Shown one piece after another: positions 1 through 6,026 of a stretch of DNA of 17,695 nt; position 1 is the stretch's first letter; each line of letters starts with the position of its first letter. The position numbers and the translations under genes were made by a program. The DNA lies in NCBI GenBank assembly GCA_964345555.1, contig CAYFRD010000030.1, forward strand, positions 1 to 17,695. Direction: 5' to 3'. This DNA comes from Peptoniphilus_E sp964345555 (GTDB lineage: Bacteria; Bacillota; Clostridia; Tissierellales; Peptoniphilaceae). The notes under the pieces were generated by a model. That model searched no databases and was not told the DNA's origin. It was given only the letters and a program-made list of their open reading frames with translations.

Positions 1-711
1 GGCTATGCCTTAGAACAAATGGTTACAAACCTCGGCGGACTTGTGGTCAATAACGAAAATGGCAGAAGCGGTGAAGCCACAGAAGTTGCCTATCAACCGC
101 AAATGACTAAGATTTTCGAAGTTATCAGCAGTCTTGTGAGCACGGGAGACTTTTCAAATTATGGAAGCAGTTCCGATAATGCAGTTTCAGGATTTTATAA
201 CAAGGACATGGCTATGTTCATTCACACATCGGCATTGGCAAGAGCTATAATAGACGGAGCACCCTTTGAAGTGGGTATGGCAAATCTACCCGGCTTTGAA
301 GGAACAGAACCCGAAGGAGTTTATGCAGCAGGCGGAGCAATCGTAGCAGTGAACAACATGAGCGAAGATGAAGAAGCGGGAGTTATGGAATTTTTGAAAT
401 ATGCGACATCGGCTGAAACACAAGCACAATGGGCAGGTGATACGGGATACTTCCCCATAAATAAAAATTCCTATGAAACGGACACCATGAAAGCAGTCTA
501 CACAGACTATCCTCAATTTAAAATTGCATCGGATCAATTCCTTGCATCAAAACAAACCATTGCCACGGCAGGGCCTCTATTGGCTCAATTGCCACAACTT
601 AGAAATGACTTGGCTGCAGCGGTGGAAGCGGTATTCACAGGGGCAGATCCTGCGACCGAAGTAGATAAAGCGGCAGATGCCACAAACAGAAAAATTCAAG
701 CAGGACAATAA
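1..711 (+). CDS. ABC transporter solute-binding protein, sugar type (5' partial)
   Basis: The reading frame is open from base 1 (GYALEQMVTN...), so the true start and any lipoprotein signal lie upstream of the window; 236 C-terminal residues are visible. The fragment looks like the C-terminal half of family 1 extracellular solute-binding proteins (UgpB/MalE-like). It has a 'DMAMFIHTSALA' strand where the protein is tested for ligand, a 'GVYAAGGAIVAVNNMSEDE' hinge segment, a 'FLKYATSAETQAQWAGDTGYFPI' segment typical of these proteins (given as separate landmarks), and a C-terminal helix rich in Ala/Glu that ends in IQAGQ. It would bind a sugar or glycerol phosphate outside the membrane and hand it to ABC permeases. 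No permease follows: the gene is closed by a terminator and is the last of its unit. The substrate cannot be told from this part. Confidence 0.85.
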   Translation, partial: GYALEQMVTNLGGLVVNNENGRSGEATEVAYQPQMTKIFEVISSLVSTGDFSNYGSSSDNAVSGFYNKDMAMFIHTSALARAIIDGAPFEVGMANLPGFEGTEPEGVYAAGGAIVAVNNMSEDEEAGVMEFLKYATSAETQAQWAGDTGYFPINKNSYETDTMKAVYTDYPQFKIASDQFLASKQTIATAGPLLAQLPQLRNDLAAAVEAVFTGADPATEVDKAADATNRKIQAGQ

Positions 712-729
712 TCTATCTTATAAAAAAGT

Positions 730-772
730 GAACCGACGTGTGAAGCATTATTTCACAGTTCGGTTCTTTTTT
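730..772 (+). terminator. Rho-independent terminator of the solute-binding protein gene
   Basis: The arms GAACCGA (730-736) and TCGGTTC pair, and inside them TGTGAA pairs with TTCACA around a GCATTAT loop. A run of T follows at 766-772. It starts 18 bases after the stop codon. Confidence 0.9.
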
Positions 773-779
773 ATATGAA

Positions 780-1106
780 GAATATTTCCTATTAGATTGA
801 GGTTTTATATGAAACTGCAAATATCATATTACATTTTTATCAAGATATGGAAGAAAAGAATTTTATATAATTAAGAGATCAGAAATAGTTTTATAATCTA
901 ACATATGAGACTGTATACAAAATCTCCTGGGATTATCCGTCCGATTCAACTTCACCATTTGCATTCGTTTTTTATATTAGTAAAATTATTTAAAAAATCA
1001 TAGGTGTTAATAATGAATATAAAATTATATATGTTATTATTTGTTTGGACACTTAACAGATTGCTGAAATAATTAAAATGTTACATAGTTTAAACGGGTG
1101 TTTAAT
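780..1106. other. AT-rich intergenic region without a convincing gene
   Basis: About 330 bases between two terminators. Only micro-ORFs occur: 809-874 (21 codons, weak GAGG upstream) and 1013-1072 (19 codons, AGGTG upstream, hydrophobic peptide). The stretch around 907-970 begins GAGACTGTATACAAAATC and is richer in GC than its flanks, which resembles the terminal repeat of an insertion sequence, but no transposase remains. I see no RNA gene that I recognise. Confidence 0.5.
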
Positions 1107-1145
1107 AAAAGCCTTTAAAGAGCTACTATCTCTTCAAAGGCTTTT
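1107..1145 (-). terminator. pepT: pepT terminator
   Basis: A 16-base stem (AAAAGCCTTTAAAGAG at 1107-1122 against CTCTTCAAAGGCTTTT at 1130-1145, one mismatch) with a seven-base loop. Read on the minus strand it is followed by TTTTATTAAA, so it terminates pepT, whose stop codon is 26 bases away. The T-rich 3' side on the plus strand (CTTTTGCATTTTT) could also allow some activity in the other direction. Confidence 0.85.
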
Positions 1146-1170
1146 GCATTTTTAAATTATCTATTTGGTG

Positions 1171-2397
1171 TTAATTAATTTTTAAATATTGAGAATTTTC
1201 GATTATCTTCAGCATTAAATCTCTTCCCTTTAGTAATGAAGATGTGGGGATCAGTTCGTTTCTTCCGTGGAAGTTGTACCCACCTGTGAAGATATTTGGG
1301 CAAGGAAGTCCCATGTAGGATAGGGTTGCTCCGTCGGTGCCGCCTCTTATGGGTGCGATTTTGGGAATTATATTCAGATCTTCCATAGATTTCTTTGCAA
1401 GGTCGATTATATACATATGGGGTTCTATTTTTTCCCTCATGTTGTAATAGCTGTCTTTCAAATGCATTTCAACGGTGTTTTCACCGTATTTTTTATTTAA
1501 GAATTCAACTATGGCTAAAATCAAAGCTTTTTTTTCGCTGAATTTGTCCATGGAGTGATCTCTTATGATGTAGTGCATTTCAGTTTTTTCTACATTTCCG
1601 TCAATGGAGTTCAACAGGAAAAAACCTTCGTAGCCTTCCGTATACTCGGGTCGCATGTTTACGGGAAGCATTGAGTGAAGTTCCATGGCTATGAGCATAG
1701 AGTTAATCATTATATCCTTTGCTGAACCGGGGTGCACGTTTTTACCTTTGATAGTAATGGTTGCGCTTGCTCCGTTGAAGTTTTCGTATTCCAATTCTCC
1801 TACTGGACCTCCGTCAAAGGTGTAGGCGAAGTCCGCATCAAAGTAGGGTACGTTGAATTTGTTTGCTCCTCTACCGATTTCCTCGTCGGGAGTGAAGGCT
1901 ATCTTTATATCCCCATGTTCAATTTGCGGATTGGTAAGCAGGTGTTCAACAGCTGAAACTATTATTGCTATTCCCGCCTTATCATCTGCTCCCAAGAGTG
2001 TGGTGCCGTCTGTGACTATGAGTTCCTCTCCAATCAAGTCCTTTAAAAATGTGAATTCAGCTTCACTTGTAGTGTACTCTTCATTTAACTGAATATCTCC
2101 ACCTGTGTACTTAATTATCTTGGCTTTTACATCCTTGCCGGAAATGTCGGGTGATGTGTCCATGTGGGCGATAAATCCTATCTTAGGGAAATTTTTGTCG
2201 CTGTTTGATTTCAAAGATGCATATACGTAACCGTATTCGTCAATCGTAGCATCCTCAAGTCCCAGTTCCTTTAATTCATTAACGAGATAGTTACCCAGCA
2301 CCAATTGACCCTTTGTAGAAGGAATGGAAGTTGAGTTTTCATCTGATGTTGTTTCAAAGGAAGTGTATTTTAAAAATCTATCTATAATTTTTTGCAT
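1171..2397 (-). CDS. pepT: Peptidase T (tripeptide aminopeptidase)
   Basis: A 408-residue cytosolic M20B zinc metallopeptidase that removes the N-terminal residue of tripeptides. The length matches the family (about 408). Both zinc sites can be followed: HMDTSPD at 78-84 (ligand H78, helper D80), GADDKAG at 136-142 (bridging D138), DEEIGRGAN at 171-179 (base E172, ligand E173), FDGG at 194-197 (D195) and YNFHGRNE with H377 as last ligand. The dimerisation domain between them carries VHPGSAK (221-227). RGGTDGA at 351-357 is the C-terminal signature. The ATG at 2397 has GGAGGAGA four bases upstream (2402-2409). The gene stands alone, divergent from the flavoprotein unit, with its own promoter and terminator. 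It supplies free amino acids from imported peptides. All key residues are present. Confidence 0.97.
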   Translation of the reverse strand: MQKIIDRFLKYTSFETTSDENSTSIPSTKGQLVLGNYLVNELKELGLEDATIDEYGYVYASLKSNSDKNFPKIGFIAHMDTSPDISGKDVKAKIIKYTGGDIQLNEEYTTSEAEFTFLKDLIGEELIVTDGTTLLGADDKAGIAIIVSAVEHLLTNPQIEHGDIKIAFTPDEEIGRGANKFNVPYFDADFAYTFDGGPVGELEYENFNGASATITIKGKNVHPGSAKDIMINSMLIAMELHSMLPVNMRPEYTEGYEGFFLLNSIDGNVEKTEMHYIIRDHSMDKFSEKKALILAIVEFLNKKYGENTVEMHLKDSYYNMREKIEPHMYIIDLAKKSMEDLNIIPKIAPIRGGTDGATLSYMGLPCPNIFTGGYNFHGRNELIPTSSLLKGRDLMLKIIENSQYLKIN

Positions 2398-2415
2398 ATT
2401 ATCTCCTCCAAAAAA

Positions 2416-2445
2416 ATTATATCACAATTGTGCTATGGTATTCAG
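2416..2445 (-). promoter_or_regulatory. pepT: pepT promoter with an internal palindrome
   Basis: On the minus strand a perfect TATAAT lies at 2416-2421. A weak -35-like CTGAAT (2440-2445) is 18 bases further upstream. The spacer holds the perfect 10-base palindrome CACAATTGTG (2423-2432), extended to 18 bases (2419-2436) with one mismatched pair. A repressor bound there would block RNA polymerase. The -10 is clear; the operator is inferred. Confidence 0.55.
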
Positions 2446-2450
2446 CTATC

Positions 2451-2479
2451 TTTTAAATCTCGGAATTCTTATATATAAT
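2451..2479 (+). promoter_or_regulatory. Promoter of the 53-residue protein / flavoprotein unit
   Basis: TATAAT at 2474-2479, 27 bases before the start codon of the small gene. A 17-base spacer leads to a poor -35 (TTTTAA, 2451-2456). The gap leaves a very short 5' leader with the ribosome binding site GAGGGG at 2495-2500. Confidence 0.5.
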
Positions 2480-2505
2480 AGAGGGAGAATAAAAGAGGGG
2501 TAATT

Positions 2506-2667
2506 ATGGAAAATACAAATAATTTATTTACAAATTTGTTGTTTTTAGGGATTCTATTGGCGTTGATATTTTATTCCTACAAACAAAACAAAAAACAGAA
2601 TGCAATAGCTTTTTCAGTGGTAGCTGTCTTGTATGTGTTGTATATTTTTAAAGCGTGGATAATATGA
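2506..2667 (+). CDS. Small two-helix membrane protein, unknown function
   Basis: A 53-residue frame (MENTNNLFTN...KAWII). Two hydrophobic segments, about residues 8-24 and 33-49, are joined by a short polar turn with KQNKKQN, giving a helical hairpin with the positive turn probably in the cytosol. A good ribosome binding site (GAGGGG, 2495-2500) sits six bases before the ATG, and a TATAAT lies just upstream. Its stop overlaps the start of the flavoprotein gene in ATGA (2664-2667), which indicates translational coupling and a shared transcript. I do not recognise the family; the annotation rests on the ribosome binding site, the overlap and the hydrophobic pattern. Confidence 0.7.
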   Translation: MENTNNLFTNLLFLGILLALIFYSYKQNKKQNAIAFSVVAVLYVLYIFKAWII

Positions 2668-3869
2668 AAGTGGCAGTTATCGGGGGAGGTGTCTCCGGTT
2701 GTTTTGCAGCCATCGCTCTTAAAAGAGCGGGCATCGATGTGGATATAATAGAACGCAAGGACAGGGCTTTAAAAAAACTGCTCGCCACAGGCAACGGAAG
2801 GTGCAATCTGACCAATGCGAAGTTTTCAAAGGATTGCTACAATCATCCGGACTTTGTGGAAGCAGCTTTTGATTTAAATGACAACGAAGATTTTATAAAC
2901 TATTTAAAAATCTTGGGTATTTTGACTGTGGAAGAGGAACTTGGCAGGATTTATCCAATGAGTTTAAAAGCTCAAAATGTGGTGAATTTGCTTCTCAAAG
3001 AGATGAAGCAGCTACAAATTTCCGTGCATCTTTCTGATCCCGTGATTTCAATTGAAAAAAAGAGAAAGTTTGAACTAAAAACTAATGAAGAGATTTTTCA
3101 CTGTGACAAGGTGGTTTTTGCCTGCGGAGGAAGCTCTGCACCGAAATTCGGTACAGATGGCAAGAGTTATAAATTGCTTGAGGATTTGGGACATAGTTTA
3201 ACAGACCTGTATCCGGCTCTTACACAGATAAAACTGAACAGCGAGTATTTAAAGCAAATTAGCGGCGTTAAGGTGTTGGGAGAGATATCCTTATTTTGTG
3301 ACGGGGAGAAAAAAGTCAGTGATTTCGGAGAAATACTTTTCACCGACTATGGAGTGAGCGGTCCGCCCGTTCTCAATCTGTCAAAGCACGTAAGTTTATC
3401 TAAGGGAAATAAATATATTGAAATGCCTCTTATCAATATGCTTAAAGATGAGGAATTAATGCGAGAGGAAATTATTTCACAGATATATATGTTAGATTAT
3501 TTTTCGTTAGAGAGATTTTTGACGGGAATAATGGATAAGAAATTGATTAATTATGTGGTTGATAGACTTGAGGCGGATAGAGAAGACAGTTTGTCGGGAT
3601 TAGATGATTTACAAAGGAGAGAACTGGTCGATTTGTTGTTTAAATCACAATTTGAAGTCCTGGGAACGAGAGGTTTTGAGAATTCTCATGTTACCAGTGG
3701 AGGAGTGGACATTTCACAAATAGACGAAAATACTATGGAATCAAAGATAATTAAAGGGCTATATGTAATAGGAGAAGCCTTGGATATTGATGGAGAATGC
3801 GGAGGATACAATATTCAATGGGCATTCAGTTCCGCAATGTTGTGTGCAAAAAGCATAGTGGGACATTAA
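2664..3869 (+). CDS. BaiN/HI0933-family FAD-dependent oxidoreductase
   Basis: A 401-residue flavoprotein of the family often annotated 'aminoacetone oxidase' or 'BaiN-like NAD(P)/FAD-dependent oxidoreductase'. The N-terminal Rossmann motif is GGGVSG at 7-12, with E30 at the end of the second strand to hold the ribose. The family hallmark KLLATGNGRCNLTN follows at 38-51. The C-terminal part has TSGGVD and GLYVIGEALDIDGECGGYN, where FAD binding is completed. The true substrate of most members is unknown; BaiN itself was linked to bile acid reduction, which should not be transferred by name. I chose the ATG at 2664 because it overlaps the upstream stop as ATGA; a GTG at 2655 in frame is possible but has no better ribosome binding site. 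It is probably co-translated with the small membrane protein. Confidence 0.9.
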   Translation: MKVAVIGGGVSGCFAAIALKRAGIDVDIIERKDRALKKLLATGNGRCNLTNAKFSKDCYNHPDFVEAAFDLNDNEDFINYLKILGILTVEEELGRIYPMSLKAQNVVNLLLKEMKQLQISVHLSDPVISIEKKRKFELKTNEEIFHCDKVVFACGGSSAPKFGTDGKSYKLLEDLGHSLTDLYPALTQIKLNSEYLKQISGVKVLGEISLFCDGEKKVSDFGEILFTDYGVSGPPVLNLSKHVSLSKGNKYIEMPLINMLKDEELMREEIISQIYMLDYFSLERFLTGIMDKKLINYVVDRLEADREDSLSGLDDLQRRELVDLLFKSQFEVLGTRGFENSHVTSGGVDISQIDENTMESKIIKGLYVIGEALDIDGECGGYNIQWAFSSAMLCAKSIVGH

Positions 3870-3937
3870 AATATTTTCAAATTATATTTATTTAATTTAA
3901 GGGCGGGCGTTTATGTCCGCTTGCTGATATATTTGGA

Positions 3938-3957
3938 ATATAGGAATTATCCCATAT
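3938..3957 (+). terminator. Possible weak terminator hairpin after the flavoprotein
   Basis: ATATAGGA (3938-3945) can pair with TCCCATAT (3950-3957) around ATTA, with one mismatch. The tail CTTCTATTTATT has few T. A second small stem GCGGGC/GTCCGC lies just upstream (about 3904-3920). Termination here is plausible but not strongly supported. Confidence 0.3.
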
Positions 3958-4016
3958 CTTCTATTTATTGGGTTACACAAGAATTGAATCTTTAACTTTA
4001 CTTAGATTTTGAAGTA

Positions 4017-4045
4017 TTTCAATAAATACAGTATTATGATATAAT
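4017..4045 (+). promoter_or_regulatory. Promoter of the SAF-domain oxidoreductase gene
   Basis: TATAAT at 4040-4045 with a 17-base spacer to TTTCAA (4017-4022). It lies 24 bases before the start codon at 4070. Confidence 0.6.
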
Positions 4046-4069
4046 TTAGTTTCGGTAATGGAGGTATAT

Positions 4070-5347
4070 ATGTTTTATTTAAACAAGCTTCTAAATCAAC
4101 ATGGAACTATCGACGTATCCGTAGTGGGTACGGGATTAATGGGAACATCCTTGATAACTCAACTGAATTTATTGGACAATTTCAGTCCGAGAGCGGTATC
4201 TTCGAGGAAGATTGATTCCGTCCTCTCCGCCTATGAAAGAGCAGGCATTCATAGAGATAGGATAAAGATCGTAGATGATTTTGATTCCGCCTTATCCTAT
4301 TTCAATGAAGGGTTCTTTATTGCGAGCACCGACTCAAAAATTGCTGCATCTCTTGGAGATTGCGTGGTGGATTGTACGGGGGATACAGAAGAAGGAGTGA
4401 GAATTTGTCTTCAAGCTATAGAATCGGGTATTGATATAGTCAGCTTAAATGTGGAGATGGACGCCACGGTGGGTCCCTATTTGAAAGTTTTAGCTGACAG
4501 AGCAGGAGTAGTCTACTCGGGGACGGCAGGCGATGAACCGGGGGCCATTATGGAACTCTATGAATTTGCGAAATTTTCCGGATTTGAAGTATTGGTTTTG
4601 GGTAAAGGCAAGAACAACAAGCTGAACAACTATATAACAAATGTAGAACTTAAAGAGGAAGCCAAAGCAAAAAATTTAAATCCAAAAATGCTAACTTCCT
4701 TTGTGGACGGAACCAATACCATGGTGGAACTTAATTCCGTATGCAATGCCACGGGTTTTGTGCCCGACGTGCGAGGTTGTCATTATTTTAAAACAGATAA
4801 GGATAATTTGGCAAGGGACATAGACTTAATAGAAAAAGGTTCTAAACTGAAAAGCTACGGAGTTGTGGATTTTGCAGCAGGTGTGGCACCGGGGGTCTTT
4901 GCTATAGTCAGAGCGGGACATGATATAATTGACCGCGAGATGAAGTTTTTATCCATGGTAGAAGGACCTAATTACGCATTGTACAGACCTTATCACTTGA
5001 CCAGTATAGAAACACCCATATCAATTGCAAGAGCAGTGTTGTTGAAGGATGCCACTATTGAACCGACAGGCAAACCCGTGGCGGAAACAATCACTGTTGC
5101 AAAGAGAGATCTAAGAGCAGGCGAATTCATAGAAGGAATAGGAAGCGATGATGTATTCGGTTCTCTGGAGAGGGCGGACATTCAAGTAGAAGAAAATCTG
5201 TTGCCCATAGGTTTGGTAGTTGGAAGCACAAAAATGCTTAAAGACATAAAAAAGGGAACACCGATAAAGTATGAAGATGTGTGTTTGGATGAAAATTCTG
5301 AAATAGTGAAGCTCAGAAGATTACAAGACAAATTTTGGGTTGACTAA
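4070..5347 (+). CDS. COG4091-type NAD(P)-dependent oxidoreductase with C-terminal SAF domain
   Basis: A 425-residue protein resembling the 'predicted homoserine dehydrogenase with SAF domain' group. The N-terminal Rossmann fold shows VVGTGLMG (nucleotide loop G20, G22, G25) and VVDCTGD at about 99-105. The central catalytic-type segment has SLNVEMD and YSGTAGDEPGA (149-159). The C-terminal SAF domain (about 345-415) includes 'AKRDLRAGEF' and 'KKGTPIKYED'; SAF modules occur in several carbohydrate and sialic-acid enzymes. Ordinary homoserine dehydrogenases lack SAF, so the substrate is unknown and a role in threonine or methionine synthesis is not established. The ATG at 4070 has GGAGG at 4060-4064; an in-frame ATG at 4058 overlaps that site and is less likely. 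An Rrf2 regulator follows after 50 bases and may form an operon with it. Confidence 0.85.
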   Translation: MFYLNKLLNQHGTIDVSVVGTGLMGTSLITQLNLLDNFSPRAVSSRKIDSVLSAYERAGIHRDRIKIVDDFDSALSYFNEGFFIASTDSKIAASLGDCVVDCTGDTEEGVRICLQAIESGIDIVSLNVEMDATVGPYLKVLADRAGVVYSGTAGDEPGAIMELYEFAKFSGFEVLVLGKGKNNKLNNYITNVELKEEAKAKNLNPKMLTSFVDGTNTMVELNSVCNATGFVPDVRGCHYFKTDKDNLARDIDLIEKGSKLKSYGVVDFAAGVAPGVFAIVRAGHDIIDREMKFLSMVEGPNYALYRPYHLTSIETPISIARAVLLKDATIEPTGKPVAETITVAKRDLRAGEFIEGIGSDDVFGSLERADIQVEENLLPIGLVVGSTKMLKDIKKGTPIKYEDVCLDENSEIVKLRRLQDKFWVD

Positions 5348-5397
5348 GAGGAGTTTTCATAATAGAATGAAATCATTGTAAAGAAGAGGTTGTTAAT

Positions 5398-5820
5398 ATG
5401 AGAATTACACAAGAGACGGATTATGCCTTTAGAATAATTCGACATTTAGCTCAGAATGAAGATAAAATTGTCGGAGCTCCCAAAATTTCCGAATCGGAGT
5501 ATGTACCTAAGAGATTCACCTTGAGAATTTTGAGGAAACTTAATCTTGCAGGGATAACCGATGCAAAAAGGGGAGCCAATGGCGGATTTTTTCTAAAGAA
5601 GCCTAAGGAAGATATAACTTTATACGATATTATATTGGCAATTGAAGGACCTATTGTCATCAATAGGTGCCAAGACAGTGAAGATCCCTATTGTTCTAAA
5701 AACTGTGCCATGGGTACGGATTTCAGCACTTGCGGATTTCACAACGCACTTGGCGAAATACAATCTAACATAATCGATATGTTCAAGAATTTGAAAATGT
5801 CGGATTTTGTATCGGCGTAG
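5398..5820 (+). CDS. Rrf2-family transcriptional regulator, probably metal or iron-sulfur sensing
   Basis: 140 residues, the usual size for Rrf2 proteins. The N-terminal winged helix begins MRITQETDYAFRIIRHLA. The recognition-helix region is at about 36-52 (VPKRFTLRILRKLNLAG) and the wing at 56-66 (AKRGANGGFFL). The C-terminal sensor loop has C91, C99, C103 and C112; IscR-like members bind [2Fe-2S] through three Cys plus one other ligand, so a redox cluster or nitrosative/oxygen sensing is plausible but unproven. The start codon has AGAGGT about nine bases upstream. It lies 50 bases after the SAF-domain oxidoreductase, which it may control, and ends at the edge of the ileS T-box leader. The family is sure; effector and targets are not. 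Confidence 0.92.
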   Translation: MRITQETDYAFRIIRHLAQNEDKIVGAPKISESEYVPKRFTLRILRKLNLAGITDAKRGANGGFFLKKPKEDITLYDIILAIEGPIVINRCQDSEDPYCSKNCAMGTDFSTCGFHNALGEIQSNIIDMFKNLKMSDFVSA

Positions 5821-5821
5821 A

Positions 5822-6002
5822 TAAAGACGGGCGTATTAAAAAATTTCTCAGAGAGTGTCGTTTGGTGAAAGACATAAATTTTTTCTTATGCAAATCAACT
5901 TTTGAGCTGAAGGCTTGTTACCTTAGACTAAGAGAGATATTTATTATAACTAGGGTGGTACCGCGGTTAATTCGTCCCTTTCGCATAGGAAGGGACTTTT
6001 TT
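5822..6002 (+). promoter_or_regulatory. T-box leader of ileS (isoleucine specifier)
   Basis: The antiterminator bulge AGGGTGGTACCGCG is canonical (5952-5965). A terminator follows immediately. Stem I can be drawn: GCGTA..AAAAAATTT (5831-5846) pairs with AAATTTTTT..TATGC (5876-5891), and above it AGAGAG, then TGTC (5856-5859) pairing with GACA (5871-5874) around GTTTGGTGAAA, the usual distal loop. Below the helix the 3' side reads CAAATCAAC, giving an AUC (Ile) specifier at 5894-5896, which agrees with ileS downstream. Uncharged tRNA-Ile should stabilise the antiterminator and allow ileS expression. The leader is compact, and no clear promoter separates it from rrf2, so transcription may begin inside rrf2. 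Confidence 0.93.
5974..6002 (+). terminator. T-box attenuator terminator before ileS
   Basis: GTCCCTT (5974-5980) pairs with AAGGGAC (5990-5996), followed by six T. Its 5' side overlaps the region that pairs with the T-box sequence in the antiterminator form. Confidence 0.9.
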
Positions 6003-6026
6003 ATTTAAAGGAGGAAAATTCGGTTA

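Noticed and set aside
809..874. 21-codon frame with GAGG upstream in the gap before pepT
   Set aside because: Weak ribosome binding site with poor composition, no promoter context and no coupling to another gene.
2655..2663. GTG start for the flavoprotein three codons upstream
   Set aside because: The ATG at 2664 forms an ATGA overlap with the upstream stop and begins directly with the Rossmann strand MKVAVIGGG.
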